Positions 1 to 6,423 of a DNA stretch of 22,927 bases are shown here, piece by piece. Source of the DNA: a virus; the IMG/VR virus record IMGVR_UViG_3300044630_000916, positions 1-22,927 of that record; one strand, written 5' to 3'. The position numbers were made by a program, and so were the translations under genes. Each line of letters starts with the position of its first letter. Position 1 is the first letter of the stretch. A model generated the notes under the pieces. That model was not told the DNA's origin, made no database searches, and worked only from the letters and a program-made list of their open reading frames with translations.

Positions 1-71
1 GATGCGAAGTCCATGTGTGGCGACCGTCTGACATGCAAGAAATTGCTGACCGATTTCAAAGAAAGACTTGA
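1..71 (+). CDS. C-terminal fragment of a probable VRR-NUC-type nuclease (partial, cut by window start)
   Basis: The frame starting at base 3 is open from the window edge to a TGA at 69-71 and reads CEVHVWRPSDMQEIADRF followed by four residues. A strand ending in VWRPSD followed by an amphipathic helix is how VRR-NUC nucleases of actinobacterial phages commonly finish, so this is probably the tail of such a nuclease. Only 22 codons are visible and no catalytic residues, so the assignment rests on one short motif recalled from the family. The promoter TTGACA of the next block overlaps its last two codons. The other two forward frames do not give a recognisable terminus. Confidence 0.5.
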   Translation, partial: CEVHVWRPSDMQEIADRFQRKT

Positions 72-96
72 CACGGGTTTAGTTTTCTGGAAGACT
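68..96 (+). promoter_or_regulatory. Promoter-like element, copy 1 of 3 (TTGACA, conserved GGGTTTAGT spacer)
   Basis: A perfect -35 hexamer TTGACA (68-73) is followed by a 17-base spacer containing CGGGTTTAGTTTTCTGG and a weak -10 AAGACT (91-96). The same -35 and almost the same spacer recur at 865 and 13998, in the same orientation and always 41-46 bases before a start codon. The -10 here is poor, so the conservation of the spacer may reflect an operator as well as a promoter. Confidence 0.6.
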
Positions 97-118
97 TCTT
101 TTGTCGGAGGGAGACAAA

Positions 119-358
119 ATGACACACACAGCATTCACCGCAACCGCACCTGACGGATTCGTCTGGAAACGCAAAACAAAAGGGCATTTCAGCCACGCAG
201 TTCTTGGCTTCAACCCTTACCTCGGAGACTGGCACATCGTAGGTTTCCGTTCAACACTTGCATCAGCACAAAAAGAGGCAATGAAAGCAAGCGGTGGCAT
301 CGGATCGTGGAGTCCTTACAGCGAAGTAATCATCGTTGAGACAGTGGAGGTGGAGTGA
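119..358 (+). CDS. Small hypothetical phage protein (79 aa)
   Basis: The first gene of a promoter-led block of small genes. I start it at ATG 119 because a strong Shine-Dalgarno sequence (GGAGGGAG, 107-114) sits just upstream. A TTG start 18 bases earlier would run through that ribosome site. The protein is rich in aromatic and basic residues and has no membrane segment, cysteines or recognised motif. Its last residues (IIVETVEVE) are acidic. It overlaps the next gene by one base (TGATG), which suggests translational coupling. Function unknown; position upstream of the head genes suggests a small accessory or regulatory phage protein. Confidence 0.75.
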   Translation: MTHTAFTATAPDGFVWKRKTKGHFSHAVLGFNPYLGDWHIVGFRSTLASAQKEAMKASGGIGSWSPYSEVIIVETVEVE

Positions 359-687
359 TGCTAAACACTGATCCAACAAAACTGGCTCGCCGACAAGATC
401 CGCACACATCTCGTGCAGGTGCCAAAGATGTAGCACCCAGATCTGGATCGCAGAAAGCGAAACTGCTGGAAGCGTATGCGAATCATCCTGACGGGCTGAC
501 CGATGAGGAAGCGGGCATTTTTTCAGGTTTGGCTAACAATCACGGATGCGGGTACTGGAAACGGTGTTCGGATCTGGAGCGGGAAGGGCTGATCCAGCGG
601 ACATTATTTACCCGCCCAGCGTCTACAGGAAATCAACAGATCGTGAGAGCGATCACCGAAACAGGAAGAAAGGTTGTGGGAAAATGA
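358..687 (+). CDS. Winged-helix-like phage protein
   Basis: A 109-residue basic protein. It starts RRQDPHTSRAGAKDV, then has a helical stretch (SQKAKLLEAYANHPDGLTDEE) and a segment with YWKRCSDLEREGLIQ, followed by a TRPASTGNQQIV hairpin. The DPxTSRxAA opening, the GLTDEE helix and the R-x-S-x-L-x-x-x-GLI turn are the layout of small winged-helix proteins common in phages of Actinobacteria, where a helix and a beta wing contact DNA. A GTG three bases upstream is in frame, but ATG 358 overlapping the previous stop is preferred. GTGGAGGTGGAG at 342-353 supplies the ribosome site. DNA binding is inferred; no target is known. Confidence 0.7.
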   Translation: MLNTDPTKLARRQDPHTSRAGAKDVAPRSGSQKAKLLEAYANHPDGLTDEEAGIFSGLANNHGCGYWKRCSDLEREGLIQRTLFTRPASTGNQQIVRAITETGRKVVGK

Positions 688-860
688 ATCTACGATGGCT
701 TTGTGGGTCAATTTTGTTCAATTTGGTGACGATGCTTTTTGTGGCGTTTGCGGAACCGAGCGGGGTGGCTTTTATTACGGTTGTGATGCTTGGTTGTTCG
801 TTGGTCTTGATGGTGTTGGGGATGCGAAAGTTGGATCCCGACAATAAATACTTTGACTAA
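684..860 (+). CDS. Small membrane protein with two predicted TM segments (58 aa)
   Basis: ATG 684 overlaps the preceding stop as ATGA, and AGGAAGAAAGG lies upstream. The frame is open further back to 546, but those codons overlap the winged-helix gene. The protein has two hydrophobic segments, roughly residues 6-20 (CGSILFNLVTMLFVA) and 26-46 (GVAFITVVMLGCSLVLMVLG), joined by a short EPSG turn, with a charged tail RKLDPDNKYFD. This is the pattern of a small two-helix inner-membrane protein. It could be a holin-like or superinfection-related protein, but no lysis gene is next to it, so no role is assigned. Confidence 0.65.
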   Translation: MNLRWLCGSILFNLVTMLFVAFAEPSGVAFITVVMLGCSLVLMVLGMRKLDPDNKYFD

Positions 861-864
861 TGAC

Positions 865-893
865 TTGACAGGGGTTTAGTTTTCTGTCAGACT
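865..893 (+). promoter_or_regulatory. Promoter-like element, copy 2 of 3
   Basis: TTGACA (865-870) is followed by a 17-base spacer beginning GGGGTTTAGTTTTCTG, which differs from copy 1 at only two positions, and by a weak -10 CAGACT (888-893). The similarity to copy 1 continues downstream (AGACTTCTT), so the conserved block is longer than a bare promoter. It lies in the short gap between the membrane protein and the 917 gene. Confidence 0.6.
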
Positions 894-916
894 TCTTATA
901 CAAGGAAAGGAGCCAA

Positions 917-1324
917 ATGACCAGTTACACCCACCAAGAAGCCGAAAGTCTCAAAGCGGAACTTCGGGAACTTGCCTCGCAAGTTTTGGAGTACAAAGCA
1001 ACCGCTTACATGGTTGCCAAGGAACAGACCGCTCACCAGCGTCGGACACACCAGCCTGCTGGCGAAAGCAAGAGGTGGTACGCAGGTTCCAAAATTGCTG
1101 GCTTAACTTGGACGGAATTTGCTAAAGAGTTTGGTTTGGAGTACGAGATCCACACAGATGTTGGCGATGACCAAGGCAGGTACTACACCAAAAAAGAAGC
1201 GGTTGAAATCCGAATGGAATCCTGCGAAGAAGAGTTTGTCCGCTTCATGTTTCACCAGTCCTACGACGATCCTGAAACATTTAAAAAAGTAGTCGCTTTC
1301 TTAAAAAAGGAGGAAATTAAATGA
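917..1324 (+). CDS. Hypothetical phage protein, charged and helical (135 aa)
   Basis: Preceded by AAGGAAAGGAG (903-913), a strong ribosome site, and by promoter copy 2. The N-terminal 40 residues form a likely amphipathic helix (EAESLKAELRELASQVLEYKA), followed by a basic patch around QRRTHQPAGESKRWYAG. The rest is mixed alpha/beta with an acidic CEEEF segment and a lysine-rich end. No family is recognised. It overlaps the next gene by four bases (ATGA), so it heads a five-gene coupled run to 2343. Confidence 0.75.
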   Translation: MTSYTHQEAESLKAELRELASQVLEYKATAYMVAKEQTAHQRRTHQPAGESKRWYAGSKIAGLTWTEFAKEFGLEYEIHTDVGDDQGRYYTKKEAVEIRMESCEEEFVRFMFHQSYDDPETFKKVVAFLKKEEIK

Positions 1325-1545
1325 CCATGACAGAAAAAAATAAAAACACAATCAAGAAAAATCGGCTTGAGATTGAACAGCAACTGCAAGACCTTGAATC
1401 TCAGATCGCTTCACTTCGCAGTAAGTTTGAACTTGATGAGTTTGAAACTTATATGGGTCATACAGCAAACAACATGATGGTGAGAGTTATGGAACTAGGT
1501 TTACTTATTGCCACTAATCGTGCGCTCATTGTGGGGGCTAAATGA
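1321..1545 (+). CDS. Short coiled-coil protein (74 aa)
   Basis: Starts in the ATGA overlap at 1321, with AAAAAAGGAGG upstream. A second ATG two codons on (1327) is possible. Residues about 10-40 have a heptad pattern rich in Glu, Gln, Leu and Ile (EIEQQLQDLESQIASLRSKF), typical of a short coiled coil. The C-terminal part has a further helix with ELGLLIATNRALIVG. It probably forms an oligomer. No specific function can be assigned. Confidence 0.7.
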   Translation: MTMTEKNKNTIKKNRLEIEQQLQDLESQIASLRSKFELDEFETYMGHTANNMMVRVMELGLLIATNRALIVGAK

Positions 1546-1727
1546 AAATAGTTGAGGGCACACGAGCGATCTACAAAAACAAGACAGGCACAGTGGTCGC
1601 TATCGGTCAACACGGGATGGGTTACTGGGATCCCGATACCAACCAAAAAGGCAATGACGGCATGCGACTGGTAGCAATCGCCGATCTCACCGTGATCGTT
1701 CCAACAACCTATGAGGAGGGTAAATGA
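1542..1727 (+). CDS. Small KOW/SH3-like beta protein (61 aa)
   Basis: ATGA overlap with the gene before and ATGA overlap with the gene after. The sequence begins VEGTRAIYKNKTGTVVAIG, a pattern of short strands with a central NKTGTV turn like that of KOW or SH3-type small beta barrels. It then has a WDPDTNQKGNDGMRLVAI stretch that could form the remaining strands. The fold is inferred from this pattern alone. Such proteins in phages can bind nucleic acid or ribosomes, but nothing here proves that. Confidence 0.65.
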   Translation: MKIVEGTRAIYKNKTGTVVAIGQHGMGYWDPDTNQKGNDGMRLVAIADLTVIVPTTYEEGK

Positions 1728-1912
1728 GCAAGATACAGGAAGTCCCCAAGTTCAAAGATGGGGAATGGCATTGGCAGGAAATTATCGGGGGGACATGGGT
1801 TTGGGAAAAGTCCCATACCCACCCGATCACGGGGGCGTACACGCCTGAGGAGCATGAGGAAATGCAAGAAATGTTTGATGCTGAATTTGACGAAATGGAG
1901 GAATTCGTATGA
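1724..1912 (+). CDS. Small acidic hypothetical protein (62 aa)
   Basis: A tiny gene inside the coupled run, with TGAGGAGGG upstream of ATG 1724 and an ATGA overlap at its end. The first half is Trp-rich (WHWQEIIGGTWVWEK) and the second half is strongly acidic with many Met and Glu (EEHEEMQEMFDAEFDEMEE). The acidic half is likely helical. Small acidic phage proteins sometimes inhibit host enzymes or mimic DNA. Here that is only a possibility suggested by composition. Confidence 0.65.
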   Translation: MSKIQEVPKFKDGEWHWQEIIGGTWVWEKSHTHPITGAYTPEEHEEMQEMFDAEFDEMEEFV

Positions 1913-2343
1913 CAACAATTATTGAAAACTGGGAAAAGCGAGTCAAAGAAACATTTGGTGGGGATCTTCCTTCAGTTGTTGAGGTTGAACATTTTGAGAA
2001 GAATGCCGACTCAAGTGACTTGATGCGAATGATGGTCAAGACCGTTCATTATGGGGTTCGGGTTCTGTTTCCGATTTCTAAAATTGACCATGTGGTTGTT
2101 TCAGCATTTCAGCGTCAAACTGAGTTGGAGGGTTTGGTTATTCCAGCGGATCATGGTGGAATGTCGGATGTTCACTTTGGAGCCAACATGAAATTGATCT
2201 TGCCTAACCGAAGCATTTTTGGTGTTACTGCCATCACTTTTGGATGCGACCATGAAATGGATCATCGGCAGAAAGGCAATTGCTACTACGAGTCGCAATG
2301 CTCTAAGTGCAGTTATTCGTATGTGGTTGACTCTGGCGACTAA
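1909..2343 (+). CDS. Hypothetical protein with C-terminal zinc-ribbon-like motif (144 aa)
   Basis: The last gene of the small-gene run; it starts in an ATGA overlap with GAGGAAT upstream. The N-terminal 100 residues are mixed alpha/beta with no motif I recognise. The end holds a likely metal site: Cys113-x-His115, Cys125, then Cys131-x-x-Cys134 followed by SYSYVVDSGD. A CDH...GNCYYES..C..C.YSY.VDS ending is one I associate with small zinc-binding proteins of phages infecting Actinobacteria. Zinc binding is inferred from residue spacing. A strong terminator follows 24 bases after the stop. Confidence 0.7.
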   Translation: MTTIIENWEKRVKETFGGDLPSVVEVEHFEKNADSSDLMRMMVKTVHYGVRVLFPISKIDHVVVSAFQRQTELEGLVIPADHGGMSDVHFGANMKLILPNRSIFGVTAITFGCDHEMDHRQKGNCYYESQCSKCSYSYVVDSGD

Positions 2344-2366
2344 AGCAAACTGAAGTAAAAGTCAAG

Positions 2367-2395
2367 TGGGGTGATGCTTCGGCTCACCCCATTTT
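2367..2395 (+). terminator. Rho-independent terminator with a C(UUCG)G loop
   Basis: The arms TGGGGTGA (2367-2374) and TCACCCCA (2384-2391) pair perfectly. Inside them GC-TTCG-GC forms the extra-stable UUCG tetraloop with one bulged T at 2375. TTTT (2392-2395) follows directly. It closes the small-gene block and separates it from the head operon. The hairpin overlaps the possible GTG 2371 and ATG 2374 starts of the portal frame, which argues that the portal starts further downstream. Confidence 0.8.
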
Positions 2396-2403
2396 GCTAT
2401 CCT
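2395..2403 (+). promoter_or_regulatory. Candidate extended -10 promoter for the head operon
   Basis: TGC-TATCCT (2395-2403) fits an extended -10 element (TGN followed by TANNNT) immediately after the terminator and 16 bases before the preferred portal ATG at 2419. No good -35 is present at the usual distance. It would explain how the head genes are transcribed downstream of a strong terminator, but read-through is an equally possible explanation. Confidence 0.3.
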
Positions 2404-2418
2404 CGCCATGTGGCTGAC

Positions 2419-3849
2419 ATGCGTGAACTAGGAACATCAGGATTTCAACATTCTGGCGGTTCTGTAACAGACGAATTTTTAGCGAATCTTCAAGGTATTC
2501 GTGGTATTCGTACATGGCGTGAAATGGCTGATAACGATCCCGTGGTCGGTGCGATGCTGTTTGCTGTTGAACGGCTGATCCTGAATCTGAAATGGAAAGT
2601 AGATCCCTTTGTTGAAGAGGGCAAGACCAAAGCATCCAAGAAAGATGAAAAGGTCGCCGAATTTGTTGAGCAATGCTTGTACGACATGGAAAACTCTTGG
2701 GATGGAACGGTCGCCGAGATCCTGTCGTTTCTGACTTACGGCTGGTCGTACTCCGAGATCGTCTACAAGAAGCGTGGCGGGATGGACACCAAAGACAAGT
2801 CCAAGCGATCCAAATTTAATGACCAAAAAATTGGTTGGAGAAAGATTTCTAACCGAGCGCAAGAAACATTGTTCCAGTGGGACATTGATGAATCTGGCGA
2901 TGTGAGAGCAATGCAACAATTAGACCCGTCTGGCGGTCGTGGTCTGGTGTCAATTCCCATTGAGAAGGCTCTGCACTTCCGTACAACCTCCGCTAGAAAC
3001 AATCCTGAAGGACGAAGCCTTTTACGCAATGCGTACCGCCCGTGGCGATTTAAACGCACCATTGAAGAAATTGAAGCGATCGGCATTGAACGAGATCTGG
3101 CTGGTCTGCCAGTCGCTTATGTCCCGCCGTCCATGCTTTCGTCCACCGCAACAACAGACGAAGTGTCTGCCCGCAATGCGATCCAAAACATGGTGCGTGG
3201 AATCAAACGAAACCAAAACGAAGGCATCCTTTTCCCGCTCGCTTTTGACGAGGGTGGGCGAGAGATGTACAAACTGACTCTTCTGTCCAGTGGTGGCAAC
3301 CGCCAGTTCAACACTGATGCCATTGTTGCCCGCTATGACCAGCGAATCACAATGACAATTTTGGCTGACTTCATTTTGTTGGGTCACGAAAAAGTCGGTT
3401 CGTTCGCTTTGGGTTCGTCAAAGATTGACTTGTTTCTGACTGCGATCGCCCAGATGACCGCTCAGATTTCTGATGTGTTCAACAAGGATGCTGTTCCGAG
3501 ATTGTTGAAGTTGAACGGTATGGATCCCCAGCGCGCACCCGTGATGCGAGTGGAAGAGTTGCAGTCCACCGATCTAACTGTTCTTGGTGACTTCATCACC
3601 AAAATGGCTGGTGCTGGAGCGTTGCAAGTTGATTCTGGTCTGGATGAGTTTGTTCGTGATCTTGCTGGCTTGCCACCAAAGGTTGAAGAAGAGGGTGCTT
3701 TACAACAAGGTGCCCAGATGCAACCGAATGCGATGCCCCAACCTCCTGTAGCACCGCAGTCTGCTCCACCCGCTGAAGCGCAACCTGCTCAAGCCCCGCC
3801 CGCTCAAGCGTCTGGTAGTGGTTCGGTTGAAGACTACATCATTCAATAA
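2419..3849 (+). CDS. Portal protein
   Basis: The portal forms the dodecameric ring at one capsid vertex through which DNA is packaged and ejected. The N-terminus MRELGTSG...GIRTWREMADNDPVVGAML and the following helix ERLILNLKWKVDPF match the opening of Mu gp29/DUF935-like portals of actinobacterial phages. The middle has RTTSARNNPEGRSLLRNAYRPW, the conserved clip/stem-side signature, then GIERDLAGLPVAYVP and a long helical crown region. The last 50 residues are low-complexity Pro/Ala/Gln. I choose ATG 2419 (476 aa) because the upstream GTG 2371 and ATG 2374 lie inside the terminator hairpin and homologs begin near MRELGTSG. The ribosome site there is weak. No terminase gene is next to it in this window. 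Confidence 0.88.
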   Translation: MRELGTSGFQHSGGSVTDEFLANLQGIRGIRTWREMADNDPVVGAMLFAVERLILNLKWKVDPFVEEGKTKASKKDEKVAEFVEQCLYDMENSWDGTVAEILSFLTYGWSYSEIVYKKRGGMDTKDKSKRSKFNDQKIGWRKISNRAQETLFQWDIDESGDVRAMQQLDPSGGRGLVSIPIEKALHFRTTSARNNPEGRSLLRNAYRPWRFKRTIEEIEAIGIERDLAGLPVAYVPPSMLSSTATTDEVSARNAIQNMVRGIKRNQNEGILFPLAFDEGGREMYKLTLLSSGGNRQFNTDAIVARYDQRITMTILADFILLGHEKVGSFALGSSKIDLFLTAIAQMTAQISDVFNKDAVPRLLKLNGMDPQRAPVMRVEELQSTDLTVLGDFITKMAGAGALQVDSGLDEFVRDLAGLPPKVEEEGALQQGAQMQPNAMPQPPVAPQSAPPAEAQPAQAPPAQASGSGSVEDYIIQ

Positions 3850-4717
3850 AGCCTCACCTTTAACGCCAAACGAGATCGGGATGGCTGGTGCTGTCTCTCA
3901 AATTTCGTCAAGTTTGTCTCGGAGTTTGTTGGGTGTTATTGGTGGTTCGTCGGATGGTGTAACTGCTTTGGGTCGGTTGAGTTCGGTTGATATTTTGGAT
4001 CAACTTCAGGACTTAACACCAGCAATTATTGGTCCGTTGATAAACGAACTTAACTTGTCTGCCATTGATGCGATTGCTTCTATCCCGCCACAGTTAAGCA
4101 TCGGAGTCAGTTTCAATACCACTGACCCTCGCGCGCTCGCGTGGGCGACCCAGCGGGCTGGCGAGTTCGTTGTCCAAATCAGTGACGAGGTACGGTCACA
4201 GATCAGGGATCTGATCTCTCGTGGATACCGTGACCAAATGACTGTAGATGCCATTGCAAGAGAACTACGGAACATTGTCGGGTTGCATTCTCGTTGGGCT
4301 ACCGCAGTGGAAAACATGTATGTACGAACACTTGACGGGCTTATCAATTCTGGTGTTGCATTAGGTATGGCGACTACGCAGGCAACCAGTCTTGCGGGGG
4401 CGTACCGTGACAAGTTGATCGCTTCACGGGCTAACACGATCGCCAGAACCGAAGTCATTGGGGCTAATAACGCTGGACGCTATTTGGGGTGGCAACAGTT
4501 CATGCAACAGTCTGGTTATCCGCCGAACTTGATGCAGAAAGAATGGGTTGTTGGTCCTGACGGTTGGCAGGGGATTAATGTATGCGATCTGTGTCTTGAG
4601 TTAGATGGCACGATTGTTGGTGTGAATGATGAGTTTCCTAGTGGTCGGTTGATGCCTCCGTTGCATCCGAATTGTCGTTGTACTGCTTTGCTGATTTTTC
4701 CTGAGGATGGTTTGTGA
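3818..4717 (+). CDS. MuF-like minor head protein
   Basis: A minor capsid protein of the SPP1 gp7 / Mu gpF family, which binds the portal and enters or lines the head. The C-terminal half carries the family signatures ARTEVIGANNAGR (about residues 209-221) and a Cys/His cluster: CDLC (Cys256, Cys259), LDGT, then MPPLHPNCRC (His283, Cys286, Cys288). The N-terminal half is helical. The start is uncertain. GTG 3818 and TTG 3827 overlap the end of the portal gene, while ATG 3881 would leave a 31-base gap and drop 21 residues (SFNKASPLTPNEIG...). Unlike MuF polymorphic toxins, it ends right after the MuF domain. The effector domains sit in the separate genes that follow, coupled through a TGATG overlap. 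Confidence 0.85.
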   Translation: MVRLKTTSFNKASPLTPNEIGMAGAVSQISSSLSRSLLGVIGGSSDGVTALGRLSSVDILDQLQDLTPAIIGPLINELNLSAIDAIASIPPQLSIGVSFNTTDPRALAWATQRAGEFVVQISDEVRSQIRDLISRGYRDQMTVDAIARELRNIVGLHSRWATAVENMYVRTLDGLINSGVALGMATTQATSLAGAYRDKLIASRANTIARTEVIGANNAGRYLGWQQFMQQSGYPPNLMQKEWVVGPDGWQGINVCDLCLELDGTIVGVNDEFPSGRLMPPLHPNCRCTALLIFPEDGL

Positions 4718-6423
4718 TGCCGTACAAGATTGAGCAGAGGGCTGACAAGTTTGTTGTTGTTCGTGAAGACGGCGGGAGAGTTGTTGGTACGCATTCGTCT
4801 AGGGCTAAGGCGACGGCTCATGTGCGGGCTTTGTATGCAAATGTTAAGGATGCCATTGAGAAGGCAAAGTTTGCTTCTCGTAGCGAAGCAGGCAAGTACG
4901 CCGCTCACATTCGGTGGATGCGAGAGCGGGGTATGGAACCGTTAACGCCTGATGCTTGGCGTAGCCAGAACGCTCAACCAGTTCAACCGACAAGAAGTTC
5001 TTATGAAAGTTCGTTAGATGCGATCACAAGTTTTGCTAGTGATGAGTTTCAAAGCAGATTGCGTGATGCCGGTGCTTCTATAAGGGGTAGTAGGTATGAC
5101 GGTGGCAGATTGGTTCCGTTAGGAGAATATTTAAATATTCAAAACGAAATGTCTGTGGTTAGAGTTCGTAACCCAAATAATCCTGTGAATACAATAATTA
5201 TTGGTTCTCCTCCTCTGATGGCGGTTGAACGAGAAGTCAATGAACTGGGCGGGTTAGTGCATAATGCGATACTAGAAAAAATGAAACAAGACGGACATAT
5301 TTTGCCAAACGGTGAATTTAATACTGCCAAACACGAAGCGTTAATGCAAGTTCGTGACGAATCGCAGGCTGTTGTTGATGAGATTAGAGCCAAAGCCAAA
5401 GAATTAGGGCTACAACAGTTCACTGGTTATGAAAACGGTGCCCAAACTGAAGAAATGAAAATTGGGTGGCGTGGAGATCCTAAAGATATAGATACTGCGG
5501 ACCTCCCTCCTCGTCTCAAAAATTTGCACGAAAAATGGGACACACTGCACCAAGAATTTTACGAAATTCCGTGGAGTGAACGAGATGCGAATGTTTCAAA
5601 AAGAGAACAGTTAGATGCCGCTAAAGACGAATACGAGAAAGCCGCGCTCGCCGATTTTGAAACTTGGTTTAACGCTAACCACAATCCGTCAGGATCTGGA
5701 AGTCACAAAGATCAGTTTTCAAAAATAAGTAATAATCACAACAACAATATGAGAGCGGTCTGGTCTTATCCAAATTATGTGGATCGGTATGCTGAAAGTT
5801 TTAGTAAAGTCATGGAAGATCTAAATATTTCTGCCAAGTCACAAATTGGTAAATCTGACCAAATTGATTTAAGTAGAAGTAGGTTGACCAAAGCAGAAAA
5901 AGAAAAGTTTGCTAGGGACATTCACACATTTTTTCCTGCTAAAGCAATCAAAATTTTTAGTGATAGATATGGCTTACTGAAAGTAACAAAATCCAAAGGT
6001 GGTGGGCATTGGAATGTTAGTGATGTACAAATTTTGACATCTAATTCGGAAGGTACGAACATACATGAATTTATGCATGCTTTAACTTATGCGGATCGTC
6101 GGGCTAACTTTGTGGAACAAGCATTTCTTATGCGACGGCAAACAGTTGGTGGGCGTAATAATCAACCTATTAAAGAACGCATTGTTAATGGTTGGGAAAA
6201 ACCTAAACAAACTTATGACGGAGGAAGAGGTAGACGGTTTGACTCTCTATATATTCGTGACGAGTTTGCGGATGAATATACGGGCAGGCATTATTCGTCT
6301 GGTCATACCGAAACTATGACAACTGGTTTGGATCGCCTGTCTGAAGGTGGCACTCATATTGAAGATCAGGATCACATGAACTCTACTTTAGGTTTGCTTG
6401 TAGCGATTGGGTTGGGACAATGA
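4717..6423 (+). CDS. Effector-like zinc metalloprotease with N-terminal address motif
   Basis: A 568-residue modular protein. Residues 1-45 (KFVVVREDGGRVVGTHSSRAKATAHVRALYANV) match a short domain that opens many phage head-associated proteins. Residues 48-81 hold the shared motif KAKFASRSEAGKYAAHIRW plus its GMEPLTPDAW tail. A long charged helical region follows. The C-terminal catalytic domain has NIHEFMHAL (His450, Glu451, His454), a DEFADEYTGRHY segment and a likely third ligand Glu532 in HTETMTTGL. HExxH with a Glu about 78 residues later is a gluzincin-like zinc protease layout. The substrate is unknown. ATG 4717 overlaps the MuF stop; a GTG sits one codon upstream. Codons change from T/G-rich to A-rich after about 5000. 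An internal-virion or host-targeting role is inferred from the motif and context. Confidence 0.75.
   Translation: MPYKIEQRADKFVVVREDGGRVVGTHSSRAKATAHVRALYANVKDAIEKAKFASRSEAGKYAAHIRWMRERGMEPLTPDAWRSQNAQPVQPTRSSYESSLDAITSFASDEFQSRLRDAGASIRGSRYDGGRLVPLGEYLNIQNEMSVVRVRNPNNPVNTIIIGSPPLMAVEREVNELGGLVHNAILEKMKQDGHILPNGEFNTAKHEALMQVRDESQAVVDEIRAKAKELGLQQFTGYENGAQTEEMKIGWRGDPKDIDTADLPPRLKNLHEKWDTLHQEFYEIPWSERDANVSKREQLDAAKDEYEKAALADFETWFNANHNPSGSGSHKDQFSKISNNHNNNMRAVWSYPNYVDRYAESFSKVMEDLNISAKSQIGKSDQIDLSRSRLTKAEKEKFARDIHTFFPAKAIKIFSDRYGLLKVTKSKGGGHWNVSDVQILTSNSEGTNIHEFMHALTYADRRANFVEQAFLMRRQTVGGRNNQPIKERIVNGWEKPKQTYDGGRGRRFDSLYIRDEFADEYTGRHYSSGHTETMTTGLDRLSEGGTHIEDQDHMNSTLGLLVAIGLGQ
4858..4959 (+). 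other. Address motif copy 1 (long form)
   Basis: Encodes EKAKFASRSEAGKYAAHIRW then MRERGMEPLTPDAW. This is the first of six copies spread over five genes. It separates the N-terminal domain of the metalloprotease from its helical and catalytic parts. Confidence 0.8.

Noticed and set aside
101-118. Upstream TTG start for the first small gene
   Set aside because: The extra codons are the ribosome-binding sequence GGAGGGAG itself, so ATG 119 is the real start.
546-683. Longer version of the small membrane protein
   Set aside because: The upstream codons overlap the winged-helix gene in another frame. ATG 684 in an ATGA overlap is the natural start and gives a clean two-helix protein.
2479-2919. 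Minus-strand open frames opposite the portal gene
   Set aside because: They are antisense to a confident portal gene, lack ribosome sites and give sequences without recognisable motifs. Other minus-strand frames in the window fail for the same reasons.
3818-3849. Possible frameshift joining portal and MuF genes
   Set aside because: No slippery sequence was found in the overlap, both products are complete by family standards, and overlapping starts are enough to explain the arrangement.
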